Of a stretch of 64,000 nt of DNA, positions 47,497 through 59,058 are shown one piece after another. This stretch comes from Siphonodentalium dalli (lineage: Eukaryota; Mollusca; Scaphopoda; Gadilida; Siphonodentaliidae). The DNA is taken from contig CP136061.1 in the NCBI GenBank assembly GCA_032622095.1, forward strand, positions 212,566,373 through 212,630,372, read 5' to 3'. The stretch's first letter is position 1; each line of letters starts with the position of its first letter. The notes beneath the pieces were generated by a model. It made no database searches, was not told the origin of the DNA, and saw nothing but the letters and a program-made list of their open reading frames with translations. A program made the position numbers and the translations under genes.

Positions 47497-47808
47497 TGAA
47501 ACAAAAAGACATTGATTGCTATAATAACGACCCGGAATATTAATTTCAACATATCATAAATAATTCTCTCAAATCATTTTATTGTAAAAATTCACAATTG
47601 ATTTTAGGCGAGTACATAGTTAGAACAAATGGACGAAATGTAATTGGCCGATTTTTCCTACGAAGAAAAGGCGCAATAACAGATGTATAATGCCACTCAA
47701 GTTAAAATCGACGTAAGCGTACAAAAAATAAAACATGATCCAGAGGATAAGCGAACGATAATGTGACTAAAATCACTTTCCGAATTGGAAATTAGGAATT
47801 ATAGATAC
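47497..47808. other. spacer, nothing recognised
   Basis: AT-rich DNA between the lectin 3' end and the foldback repeat. Confidence 0.35.
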
Positions 47809-48063
47809 AAGCCTTGAAATAGTGTGTCTGTCATTTGCAGAATGAGGTTCCCAGAGGGTGAATTTAGTGATGCTACCTCGCATAGCGGGCTAGCATCACC
47901 AAATTCACCCTATGGGAACCTCATTCTGCTAAGATGTAAGCAGAATGGGGTCACCAGAGGGTGAATTTGGTGATGCTAGCCCGCTATGCGGGGGTAGCAT
48001 CACTAAATTCACCCTCTGGGGACCTCATTCTGTAAATGACAGACACACTATTTCAGGGCTTGC
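47809..48063. repeat. double-palindrome foldback element, 255 bp
   Basis: Two ~95-bp palindromes, each with stems of about 39 bp (gcagaatgaggttccc...; gcagaatggggtcacc...), stand side by side around TAAGATGTAA. Together they lie within outer inverted flanks CAAGCC.TGAAATAGTGTG. The stem loops are related (cctcgcatagcggg / cccgctatgcgggg). No coding. Confidence 0.9.
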
Positions 48064-48413
48064 TTAGATACTATTTGAATTTGATGTGAATCCGCCTATC
48101 AATCATTGACCTTGTGTAATTTAACGTTATATTGAATTTGAAATTACGCCTTAGAAAAATGAATTTGTAGTTTGGTGATCAGCAGTAGACTAACACGAAC
48201 CATTTGGTTATTACAGATGAAGCCAGTTATTACGACATACAATTTATTTCAGCAACAATTTGGAGGTCAATTATTTGTTGGCATCTTTTATTATGTAAAA
48301 ATATATAAAACAAAGCGACCAGTTCGTACTTTCACCAAGAACACTTCAGGTAAACCCGCCCTGTGAGAATCGGCTCGAGCAAATGATAACCCTCCACGAA
48401 TTCTTAAAGGTAC

Positions 48414-48904
48414 GGTTGGCCTTGGCGGTGGGTATCCTGTGAAAATATTTCCACCGTCAAAAACCGCCACAAACAGAAAGAACATCAAAATGTAGACAGA
48501 CTTTGTCCGTATATAAATAAGAAATATCGCATAAACAGTATGTTATTCTCATATGTTTAACCATTGTTATGTAAACAAAAGCATAACAAGTTACTTTTCT
48601 GGTGTTTGTTTATATTATGATGGTAAACATAAAGAGCGTTCTTTGTTGGTGAATTCCTGATATGGAACTAATAAAGAGCGTTTATGCCATTTGTGTGTGA
48701 TTAGCCAGTAGCATTGTGCTGTCCTCTGTAACCAAATCAGGCTCTAGCTTAGGTAAACTATAGTAGGTCTTTATGATAACATGCTGTTTACGCGCTGGTC
48801 ATGGTATATATGAACGAAACTGTATGCGTTTTAATGTTTTTCTGTTTACGGTGTTTGGAACAAATATGAATATTTTCGACAATTAAGGCCTCACGTGCCT
48901 TTAA
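48414..48904 (+). mobile_element. 500-bp TTAA-type MITE, intact
   Basis: TTAAAGGTACGGTTGGCCTT at the left, ...AAGGCCTCACGTGCCTTTAA at the right. Same family as 38881-39380 and 8707-12428. Confidence 0.8.
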
Positions 48905-49370
48905 GATAAGATAAATTTTATTTAAATGTCGAAGGTAAAACACTTATACAAACACAAGCTATGGAGAGCTTTTGAATGACTGTGACTCGGCCACTTACAT
49001 ATTTACACAGAAATACAATCAACAACTAAGGCGTTAACGAATGTTACCGAAGACGGCCACAATTAACAAAAACGGCCAAGTATAGCCTAAAGTAAGACTA
49101 TTTCACACATAAAACGATATCGCTATAACAAATTTAAATGTACATAGATTTGTTTACAATTGTGATATGGATGAGCTAAACTCACCCAGCGCAAATAAAG
49201 ATACCAAACTACAGATAATTCAGTTTCACGCACTTTCAAAATCATAGTATACCTAATATATTTCAGTTGTGAAATACACCCAATCAAATGATACACAATT
49301 AGTTTGTTTGTGCCTTTTGTATATTTACTATTAAACTATGTTAATTATTGATAACTAGCTGATGTGCCCG
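48905..49370. other. spacer, nothing recognised
   Basis: No gene or clear repeat. Confidence 0.35.
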
Positions 49371-50125
49371 ACTTCGTCCGGGCTATTTAGGGATTTCTTT
49401 GTGATCCCCTCCGTCTGTTCAGAATATCCAGCGTCTGGACAACCTATTGTTCGATCGGTCCAGAAACATGCATATATGAGCGAGGCCAAGGTCGACACGG
49501 TCGTACGTGGAATAGGGCCCGCCCATATTGTTCCGGGGATAAAAGTAGGCCTATATACCAAATTTGAGTCGGATCGCTCGAGGTCCAGAAACATGCCTAT
49601 CGTCCGGGCTATTTAGGGATTTCTTTGTGATCGCCTCCATCTGGCCCAGAAACATGCTTATATGAGCATATATGTCACGGTCAAGGACACGGTCGCACGA
49701 TAAATTGACCACGCCCATATTATTCCCGGGATCAAAGTAGGCCTACACACCAAATTCGAGTCGGATCTGTCGAGGTCCAGAAATATGTCTATGTGAGGAT
49801 ATATGAGCGAGGTCAAAGTCAAGGACACGGTCGCACGCGAAATTGGACCCGCCCATATTTTTCCAGGGAATAAAGTAGGTCTACATACCAAATTGAGTCG
49901 GATTGGTAGAGGTCCATAAACATGCCTATATGAGCGTATATGAGCGAGGTCAAGGTCAATGTCAAGGTCAAAGACCCGGTCGCACGTGAACTTGGACCGC
50001 CCATATTGTTCGGGATCAAAGTTGACCAACATACCAAATTTGAGTCGGATCGGTTGAGCAGTTTTCGAGTCTATAACACCAATACACACATACATACATA
50101 CATACATACAGACAGAAATTCCAAA
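49371..50125. repeat. ~140-bp minisatellite with (ACAT)n tail
   Basis: A unit containing 'ggtccagaaacatgcctat', 'tgagcgaggtcaag', 'cacggtcgcacg', 'cgcccatattgttc' and 'accaaatttgagtcggatc' occurs about four to five times from 49459 to 50060. The block opens with cccgacttcgtccgggc and ends with cacatacatacatacatac. The layout resembles the tail of a dispersed retroposon. Confidence 0.75.
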
Positions 50126-50518
50126 ATATATAATAGATAAAAGATAAAACAAAACAAGACGTTCCCAAGACTTGTCTGACCCGATAACTCATTCATTGAT
50201 TGTTCGTGCTTTTAAGCTGTTTAAACCAGAAAAAGTCATCGCAAACAATACTTCATTGATTGTTCGTGCTTTAAAGCTGTTTTGATCAAGAATCAGACTT
50301 TGAAGTTTCTAACTTGATTGAGGTTAACTTCGTAGTTGTTCCGCGATTTCATCTGAATCCAATATCGAGATATCCGCCAGACGTACATTGTGCTGATTGG
50401 CGACTAAGAAAACATCTTAATCGTATTTGGTCGATAATTATATAAATTCACCGCTTTTATGAACTCTAACTGGTCATTTTCTGGTATTGTAACACTCAAT
50501 TTTAGTATAATATCTGCT

Positions 50519-50519
50519 C

Positions 50520-50561
<42 letters not shown>

Positions 50562-50603
50562 GTATACTACTACTACTACTACTACTACTCGTATACTATC
50601 TGC

Positions 50604-50637
<34 letters not shown>

Positions 50638-50829
50638 CGTATATTACTACTACTACTACTCGTATACTACTACTACTACATGTATTACAACTAAGTACTA
50701 CTACTACTACCTACTACTACTACTACATACTACCTACTACTACTACCACCACCACCACCACCATCACCACCACCACCACTACCACTACTACTACTATTAC
50801 TACTACCACCACCACCACCACCACCACCA
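50519..50829. repeat. (TAC)n / (CCA)n microsatellite
   Basis: Long trinucleotide tract, mostly tac/act with cca variants and interruptions such as cgta. The frame through it (Thr/Tyr/Leu/His runs) is simple sequence, not a gene. Confidence 0.95.
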
Positions 50830-50994
50830 AGCAACATGTGTCTGATATTTCGAATTGGACTTTGGAATAACTCTACCATCATTAATAATTCCACTTACAT
50901 TCACACGTTCGGTGATTAATCTTAAAGCACCACTTTCCTATAATACACAGTATTAGTACCAACAGCATTGACTGTGGTACCATGACTCTATGGC

Positions 50995-51424
50995 CGGATT
51001 CGTCATCTCAGGTTTAAACCTGGTCTACGTAATCGTCTAGGTTTAAACCGCCGTGAGTCAGCAAAATATGTGGTTTAAACCCGAGACCGCAGGTCTACAT
51101 GTAAGTGACGCATTCGTCATCTCTGGTTTAAACCTGGTCAATCCTGACCAGTGGTTTAGCAGTAGTGTCTCTGTATCGTCGAGATAATTAAACGTACTTT
51201 CCTAATATGGACCGCGTCGTATTATTGATTGCGAAAATAAATAATTGCGACAGCGATCTTATTTTGGTTGGAAATTTATAAGCGAGAAGCACTCGCACCT
51301 ATAAAGCGTGTGGGGATAAGTTTTTGTCAATTTCAACATTTTTTTTGCGTTTTATAAGCTTAAACCGGCAACTAAACCAACTAATTCGGCGGTCCATCAG
51401 GCTAAACTTGAGATGACGAATCCG
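50995..51424. mobile_element. 430-bp MITE with CGGATTCGTCATCTC ends
   Basis: Left CGGATTCGTCATCTCAGGTTT matches the reverse complement of the right end (CGGATTCGTCATCTCAAGTTT). Additional internal copies of cattcgtcatctc.ggtttaaacc lie near 51112. The core CATCTCnGGTTTA-AC is shared with the ends of the 3818-6299 element, so they are probably one superfamily. Confidence 0.65.
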
Positions 51425-51908
51425 TCTTTTCTTCGTCGCGGTTTAGAATTTTCAAACAATCAGTCAAAGGGTGGAGCTGCAAATAATCTCGAGTGAGGTC
51501 CTATCTAAGTGGCGACTGATTCGCACGCGAGCTTTGCTCAGATATGGATATGTTCCTTCAACATGATTTTTACAACTATCTTGTGGGTTTTGTTTTGGCT
51601 TGTGGCAATCACAAATACTGGTGTTTTCTACGAATTCATTTGAAGGGTTCAACGTTTTTATTTTGACACCAAAACGATGCTATACACATAGTTCGTAATC
51701 ACAAACTTATATCGCAATATGTGTCAAATTTGATAACTTATTTTGATGTAGATCATGATGCCACAAAGCTCTACTCTGCCTACGCCCATAAATTCCCATG
51801 ATATTCCACCAGTTCAAAACCTGGGAACTGTTTTATTTTCTGCATGACGGGAAATTTATAACATTGGAAAAAAATCAACGCATGTAATATATAGAGGATA
51901 TGAAATGA
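51425..51908. other. spacer, nothing recognised
   Basis: No gene supported. Confidence 0.35.
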
Positions 51909-52028
51909 GTGTTTCTCTCATATGATATTTATGAAACGAGTCTAAGAATTTTCAGTTTTCTCGAGCCTCCGGCGAGAGAAAACTGAAAATTCGTGACGTG
52001 TTTCATAAATATCATATGAGAGAAACAC
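51909..52028. repeat. 54-bp-arm palindrome
   Basis: GTGTTTCTCTCATATGATAT...TTTTCAGTTTTCTC (51909-51962) pairs with 51974-52028 around an 11-nt loop, with few mismatches. A weaker pairing extends outward (...attacatattctatttatc), and that outer phrase recurs at 52270. Confidence 0.85.
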
Positions 52029-53470
52029 GAATTACATATTCTATTTATCATATGACACCTATAAATTTATTATGATGTCCAAAACGCACACAAATCACTA
52101 AATAGCTATATGGCATCGGCAGCAAAAGGTTAATATGACGTCACTTCATTGCACCGGAAGCCCAATTACACCTGGTGAACTAGCAGAAATAATATGCACG
52201 CGAAGATATAGTGCGCTATTCTGTTCTCAGTCTGTGACATTATATCGTATGTTTATTAGATAAATACGAATTACATATTCTATTTATCGTATAACAATGT
52301 CCAAAACTATATATTTCAAGATTATAATTGCGAGAATTTCGGCATCGCGTTGATTGACGCGCACGAACTTGACCTGCATTTAGTTAAATACACGGCTCGG
52401 CCCCGGCTGCCATTCAGCCAATCAGAACATACTTTTTGTCAACAAACCAATCAAATTATCGGAAGGTGATATGAACTAGTAGTTCATATGAAATTGATTT
52501 ATGACATACTTTCCAAAGTAAATAATGATTGAGTCATATGATAAATTTCCTTATTATAAGCTGTCCCTCTGCATGGTTGCCCGCTAAGCAAATTGCCTTT
52601 ACTTGACTGACCTCTTGGTCCAGGATTGACTTGATTATGGAGCCTTTATTCAAAGGGGCCTGAGGTACTTTTGTGCGATAGGAGCATGCGACACCTTTGT
52701 GCACATTTTGATCATTTGAACATTTTAATTTAAAAAGAATTTAATTAAATTTAAACGAAACAAATATTAAATTTAAATTTTGTTTCTTGTTAGATATAGA
52801 TTTCCTTACTCAATTTACACAATTTTTTCCTTTTTTTTTAAATTATATTTTTATTATTTTTAAATCAAAAGTTTAAAACTTAATGACGTTATACCACCCG
52901 AATCTCCACACTTAATATGATTGAAATTGGTCCAGGGGCATTGGAGAACAGTTGCGAACAGACAAACGGACATACAGATAGACAGCTGCTGTACCATTTA
53001 ATATATACAGATATACTTGTAAATACACCGCATTTTGTATTTGCGGGTAAAGCATCGTTCAGAAATCTATCACAAACAAAGTGATGAACAGCGTGTGAAA
53101 CTCGTGTTGAGAGACAAGCCCTTTGTTAATTTGATTTAAACCCAGAATGAGATCGGATTAATGGTCCATGAGCGATACTTGTTTCTCAATGAATAAATCA
53201 ATTGAGCGTGCACGCGTTCACGATAATTTATGATGTGTCAATAACCATTACATCGGCCTATCATTTGGTCCGATTGGTAAGAGGGTAGTTTGACTGCTTG
53301 CTCATATCAACGACTCGAGTGGTCAATAAGCTAGCAACGACAACGACAAAAACGCCCCCTTAGACCCGGTTTGGCTGCCATTTTTAATATGAACGTTAGT
53401 ATGATATGCTTCTAGTCAGCAATACTATACACTTTGACTGTACTAAAGTATACTACCATATCGGTTGCAC
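52029..53470. other. spacer with a dispersed-repeat copy
   Basis: 52690-52995 resembles 37610-37880 plus 38690-38720 (gtgcacattttgat, T/A-rich core, ggtccaggggca, agacaaacggac). The rest shows no gene. Confidence 0.45.
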
Positions 53471-53890
53471 TAGCTCCGTGGTCCAGTGGTTAGCGCGTTG
53501 GACTTGTCTTCGCTGTCAACACAGCGAGGCGAGTTCTCGGCTGGCTGGTGGTCTGTTATGAGTTTCCACACAGCAGTGGCTTGGCCGACTTGAGCGATGT
53601 GCAATTGTTGGATTGTACACTGTTTGAATCTCGCGCCAAGTTGTGACCCTTGAGCAAGGTCGTTCGTACTGTGTCTGCTTTGCACCACCCATGCATTACA
53701 AGGGTACCTGGTAATGAGGAGTGAAAGATCTTGTCAGTATGCTAGCCATATGGTACCTCCCCCTGTCCCCGGGGAGCAGTAGATGGTTACTGAATGTTCA
53801 GGCTCATCAGGGTAATAATTGTAAAACTTTGAGCGCTTTGGGCCTCATGGGAAAGGCGCTTTACAAATGCTATACATTATTATTACTACC
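53471..53890 (+). mobile_element. tRNA-derived SINE with LINE-like tail
   Basis: The head CTCCGTGGTCCAGTGGTTAG with GCGCGTTGGACT is tRNA-like (A box), followed by a B-box-like CGAGTTCTCGGCTGG. The body is about 420 bp. The tail has a short hairpin (gagcgctttggg...aaaggcgctttacaaatgc) then (ATT)n. A similar hairpin plus GCGCTCTACAAATG ends the LINE at 54400-54470 on the other strand, so they may share reverse transcription machinery. Confidence 0.7.
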
Positions 53891-54013
53891 ACTGGAATTG
53901 TGTAGCCAACTAAAACTGAATTTGATTTATGAATAGACCATTTTTACAAACACGATTCAGTCTTATCATTTACACAATCATTAAAGTCATTGGGTCATAC
54001 ATAAATATATACA

Positions 54014-54122
54014 CTTTGGCCGGATTCGTCATCTCCGGTTGGACTGTTATGATTGATGATCTGGCGGTCTGCCTTTCAGCTGATCAGTTTTGCGCCCTAA
54101 ACGACTCATGACGAATTTCCGC
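54014..54122. repeat. short foldback of the CGGATTCGTCATCTC family
   Basis: GGCCGGATTCGTCATCTCCGG at the left and ...CATGACGAATTTCCGCC at the right, 109 bp apart. Confidence 0.5.
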
Positions 54123-54657
54123 CTATGCGGACAACATCGCCAACTCACACATGCTGTCATAAATCTACATAATTACAGCGATAAACTGTTTGTATGTTCC
54201 AGTCTTCTATCCAAACGTTGATCACAACAAAAACGAATAATTTTGTTCTTTGACTTTTGTTTAAAAATAAAGAAATAACAGGAAGTTACAACGGATACTA
54301 TACCTACTCGATGGATGTATGTGCACGCGTTAAGATGACATTAGCAGAGAATTTTTTAAGACTTCTGAAAATTTGTTCCGAGTATATACAATCTGTATTA
54401 TTATTATTATTATTATTATTAACATTTGTAGAGCGCCTATTTCACTACAGAGTTGTGTTCATAGGCGCTGGTACATAAAATATGTGATAAAATATATATA
54501 CAATAAAAGATCATCATACTATAGGATAAAAGAGAGAACACGCGGATAAAATAAGTCTAAGAGATGGCAAATCCTAAAAAAAAAAATCACAGATATAAAT
54601 TAAGGGTTAAAAAAAAGTCATTCGAAGAGAAACTCCAGATAAAGTCAGTTAAAAATT

Positions 54658-55503
54658 TCAGTTGAGTCCATACGCTATTTTAAAAAGATGTGTCTTTAAA
54701 AGTTTACGGAATTCTAAACGATCATCCGTAAGCCTCAGGACGTCCGGGAGTTTGTTCCACAACGTTGGAGCTGTGATGGAGAAGGCTCTGTCCCCTAACG
54801 TAGGATGGTTTGAGTTAGGAAGTGTTAGAAATCTCTTCCCGTCTGATCTTCGCTGCATCGTACCTGAAGTCTTTAAACATACTAGTTCTTTGATGTATTC
54901 GGGCGCTGTTCCTTCAAGAGCACGAAATGTGATCAATATGATCTTGAATTGGATCCTGTATTGGATGGGCAGCCAGTGGAGATTTTGCAAAACTGGACTC
55001 ATCTCTGTCCTTCTCGGTACCCTCGCGACAATTCTAGCAGCAGTTTTTTGAACTCGCTCTAATTTCGCGATGAGTGAGCTAGTGATGCCGAACAAGCAAC
55101 CATTCATGTAATCTAGCTTGCTGCTCACAAGTGACTGGATAATTGATTTAGTTGCCGAAACTGTCAAGTATTTTCTTATTTTCCCAATATTTCTCAAATG
55201 ATAATTACATGCTCGACATACATTATTTACATGAGCGTCCATAGACATGTTGGTATCGAACATAGCTCCGAGGTTGCGAATGGATTCACTTGACATGATG
55301 GAATTGGAATCGATCTTAATAAGAAGAGGAGAATCAAGTTTTGCTAGCTGATGTCTGGTTCCTATAACTATCATTTCTGTTTTATCATCATTTAGTTTTA
55401 ATTTGTTTTGAAACATCCAATCCTTCACTTCCGAAATACATTGCTCCACATTTCCAACGGCATCAACGACAGATTCCTGACTGCCAGCGGAGAATGACAC
55501 ATA
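54658..55503 (-). pseudogene. LINE RT C-terminal part (CR1/L2-like)
   Basis: 281 codons open after the insertion: KLKLNDDKTEMIVIGTRHQL, NLGAMFD, KLDYMNGCLFG, KLERVQKTAARIV, LHWLPIQYRIQFKI, RAFSITAPTLWNKLP. These are the motifs following YADD in CR1/L2-like RTs (thumb and post-RT region). No signal of its own start exists; its upstream half is displaced to 60449-60541 by an insertion. Before that insertion the copy was already 5'-truncated, so it was never autonomous. Confidence 0.85.
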
Positions 55504-55504
55504 T

Positions 55505-55957
55505 AGGTTACACTGGTGTAAATACTATAGCCAGCTCCCCCTGCGGTTGCGGGAGGAGTATAGAGTTTCACAGTTAAAACACTCTGGGCTGTGATTGGTT
55601 GCATGAATTAAATGTAAACTGTTGACAAAAATTCAAGGAATCATTCTCCCACAAACTTCATTTGCCAAGAGGCCCATTCATTAAAGGTGAAGTCTGTTGT
55701 GGCTGTTTAGAAATTTTAAGTGTGATTGAAAAAATGACAATATTTTTTTAGTGCGGAACTGACCCTAGTCATGAAAAAACGAAAATTTGAAGTGGATTCC
55801 CTGCTAGACGGTGTTGATTTTTTTATTGGGAAAGTTTCCACAGATGTCAAGCTCACATAATCCGAAGGCAGTTTGAACAGTTTCCATTTGACCTCTGATG
55901 CAGATCAACAAACGTTAACATTGAAGCCTATGGGAAATATTTACACCAGTGTAACCT
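55505..55957. repeat. 453-bp terminal repeat, left copy
   Basis: It has its own inverted ends (AGGTTACACTGG / CCAGTGTAACCT); each end contains a quasi-palindrome TTACAC-TG-GTGTAA. No coding capacity. It looks identical to the right copy, which implies recent movement or conversion. Confidence 0.95.
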
Positions 55958-56037
55958 AAAGGTATTTATCCAGTTCCTGATAGCATGTCCCAAATCCAAT
56001 TTTTAAACACACATTTAAGTCATACAAGTGAATAAAC

Positions 56038-56436
56038 ATGGAGGAGAGTCAATTTTATGATTTTTACAATGCGAAATTATCCGAAAAATCGAGATTTGAG
56101 GGGTTGTTCGACTGTCGCGTTTGGACAGGTCGGACAAGAAAGGACGGTTATGGATATTTATATGTCAAGTTCCCTTCGAGTTATAATTCTGAGCCCGGTC
56201 AGCCGAGAAAGGATTGGGGTGTCCACCGAATAGCATTCGTCATAAAACACAGACTCGCGATGTCTCCACCCGCCTATTACCCTGGCAGCCTCGAACTTAG
56301 TCACATATGCCATAGGAAGACATGTGTAAATCCCGACCACATTGTTATGGAAAGCCATGAAAAAAATGTTGAACGACGCCATTGCGAGGGACAGAAATAT
56401 TGCACTAGGGCACATAGACCCTTTTGTCTGATTTGA
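56038..56436 (+). CDS. His-Me finger homing-endonuclease-like protein (132 aa)
   Basis: Starts at ATG 56038, 81 bp inside the left repeat border. Residues about 83-125 carry VHRIAFVIKH, then LSHICHRKTCVNPDH and HEKN. A His after the S, paired Cys/His ligands and a C-terminal Asn fit the zinc-binding His-Me finger of I-PpoI-type endonucleases, which use a His to activate water and an Asn to hold the metal ion when cutting DNA. The protein is close in size to I-PpoI (about 160 aa) though slightly shorter. No intron or stop. Converges on the transposase gene with a 20-bp gap, so the two 3' UTRs must overlap. Likely makes or resolves DNA breaks during movement; that role is inference. Confidence 0.8.
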   Translation: MEESQFYDFYNAKLSEKSRFEGLFDCRVWTGRTRKDGYGYLYVKFPSSYNSEPGQPRKDWGVHRIAFVIKHRLAMSPPAYYPGSLELSHICHRKTCVNPDHIVMESHEKNVERRHCEGQKYCTRAHRPFCLI

Positions 56437-56456
56437 GTTAAAGAGAAAGGTACATT

Positions 56457-59058
56457 TCACCTCCTTGGTTTAACCCTTTTCCACTTGGATGACTTAGTGT
56501 ATGTGTGTTCCTTTAACTGTTTGGGACATGCTTCAGGTGGAATCATGATATCCTTCTGATAGGCAATTTCCTCACCATGTTTGTCGTAGAGAGCATATAA
56601 CTTTGCCCTCCTGTCCACTCTTGCCCGTTTGGACTTTTTGGTCATTTTATATGATCTCAAGTCATTTCCAGCCTTCTGCACTGCTGCAAGTCTTTTGGAC
56701 ACTTTTGATCTTGGGTGAATCTCACAATCAAGTTCTTTACACAACACAGATATGGAATTCCCACAGCCTACATTTGTGGAATGGCAAGCTGAATGTGCAC
56801 GCCCACTAACATTTCGGGTAAATGTCACATTTTTGGGCAGAGATACCCGAATTGCTCTGTTGAATGCCTCGGCTTTTTGCGTGTTCATGCCAAGAAAAGT
56901 CTTGTCAATCATTTGTGGACACAGTCTGTAGTCAACACACTCCGTGAGAATATCCGAACAGTCCGAAGTTTTATTGATCGTAAATTTGGGTCCTAGCACA
57001 GTTTCATTTTTAACGATCCAGTTGGATTTTTTCGTTCCCTTGCACAGATATGAGTATTTTTTACACATAACATGGGAGTTTTGGAAACACTTCACTATTG
57101 CTTCTTTCACATTCAGTAAATGTTTCTTCATTCCTTCAGCGTTGGCTTTGAAATGCTTTCCCGCAGATGTCAATTCACCCTGACATCGATCAGAAATGTT
57201 CATTGCGAGTTTATTTATCAGTTTTGATTTGCTTTTTAGGTCAGGTCCAGCGATGAGAGTTGGCAGCGTCTTATGGTTTTTGATGAATTTCCGATGGTTT
57301 CGCGACACATGAGCTGAGTCCAGTTGATGAGTTGGTCTGGTCGCTGTTGCTCCTTCGTCATAGAGATCCTCACAGCCTTTGAAGCCCGCTGCATCGGGAT
57401 CAGTAACAAGGTGACCAATCTCGATATTGCTATTGGTTTTCATTTCACCAAATGCTTCTTTCGCCCATGTTCTCTCATCGCCGATGCTCTTCTCAAATGG
57501 AATCGTTGCGAAACAGTCTTTCCCACATGTGTGATTATCACATTTGTTCAGGTGTTTGCGTTTCGAACAAAGCTTGTTGTGCACCACAAGTCCAATAATG
57601 TCATGTGACGGCGTTAGATTTTCAACAACACTGTATATAACTTGAGTGCTTGGTTGAAATGGGTTTCTGCCACACCCAGAATAAATCGGATTATTATAAA
57701 GTCCATCTGCCTGTGCGTCGATGATATGTGGACTCTTCTTTCCATCAGTTTGTTGTTTATGTATGAGTTTCGAACGTCTTTCTCGGAGATCCTTTTTATT
57801 TATTTCCTCAATTTTTGGTAAACTTTTATTTGCTGTGCTCTGAATTGACTTTTCGGCTTGCGGGGGAATATTAGCACTTGCACATATGCGTCTGAATCCT
57901 CCTGCTGCAATGGGTGTTTTAGATAATCCGACTGAAAGTCCAACATTTGGTTTTGCTGGTCTCCTGCCAGGGTTCCCTGTTATAATTTCATCATACAGGT
58001 TGAAAATTTCAGATCTAAAATCACAACACGTGCAAATCATTTTCTCTCTACATCCAATTCCACGAATTTCCTCAGCGTTCATGTCCCAGTATAGGAATCC
58101 TGTACACGTGGGTTTATATGCCCTATGTTTTTCGAAGGAAGAGTTCCACATCATCGCATTTCGGCGTATATTGACCACCCTGTTTGATCCGCATTCGCAT
58201 TGCCAACCACTGACACATCTCTTGTCTGGGCTATCATTTCTGAAAATTAAAAAGTAAAATCCTAAATTTTACTCTTTGAACCATATATATTAAAGGTACA
58301 TACATATCGGTCTAACTGTGAGATATTTTTTTTCTTTAAAAACACTGCCTGCTCCAAACAGTCCTTTGAATGAATAGTAAACTAAAGCACTCACAGTGCT
58401 GCAATTTAATTTATATATATCTGCATGCAAAGCAATGTTATACCTGTGCTGTTTGCAATTAGTGACCCAATTCATATGAACAGAATAAGGGGAGTAACTC
58501 TATCTGCAAATTATTAGGCTGAAAACCTGTGTTTTGACTCAGGGTACAGTTTTCAAATCATTTCCTGCACACAGAGGGATGGGGGCATGTCAAATTAATT
58601 TTTGTTGTCATGCAGGAGGACACAGCCAAGATTTTGAAAAAAGATTTTAAAGTCATACACTTGATTTGAGAAGATCAAATATATGTTTAGTTTATTGATA
58701 TTATAATGCTGAATTTCATACCCCCCCCCCCTATTTCTTATCTATATGATGAAAAGAACATGCATATAACATTGTTTGTTGCATGGAATATTGTGAGAGA
58801 TGTTTACCTTTCATTTTTTCTTTCAGGCTCTTTGTTGTCAGATTGACCCTTCCCTCTTGGATTAAGACTGTTTGCAGCAGACCGAGTTTGATGTGCTCTC
58901 ACAGAGTTTGGCTTTTCGAGAATGTCCAGTGATGTAATGATCGTTCTTTTGCGTAAATGTTTCACTACTCTGTTATCCACATATGGTTCTCGCTTGGCTT
59001 TATACAACTGTTTGTGTCCTGGTTTGAATCTGAGGGGATTATCAAATGTAAACTTCAT
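56457..59058 (-). CDS. Mutator-like DDE transposase, two exons (about 677 aa)
   Basis: Exon 1 runs from ATG 59058 (MKFTFDNPLRFKPGHKQLYK) to 58808; intron GTAAAC...TTTTCAG; exon 2 runs 58239-56457. The codon AG|A (Arg) is split across the junction, so the frame is continuous. Early zinc ligands occur (CVSGWQCECG; CTCC). The core has DGLYNNP.YSG (D about 262), HLVTDPDAAGFKGCEDLY (DPD about 364-366), QLDSAHVSRNHRK, and TQKAEAFNRA (E about 541), the expected D-D-E set. The tail is basic (KWKRVKPRR), fit for a nuclear, DNA-binding protein. An upstream in-frame TGA (59094) supports the chosen start. No internal stops: this copy looks functional. Similar proteins are annotated as 'Mutator-like transposase domain' in invertebrates; the match is from memory. 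Confidence 0.82.

Noticed and set aside
50459-50845. 128-codon frame rich in Thr, Leu, Tyr and His
   Set aside because: Translation of a (TAC)n/(CCA)n microsatellite.
53471-53545. Possible functional tRNA gene
   Set aside because: A- and B-box-like blocks are present but acceptor and other stems do not fold properly and a SINE body follows.
57886-58257. 123-codon plus-strand frame
   Set aside because: Shadow opposite the transposase coding exon.
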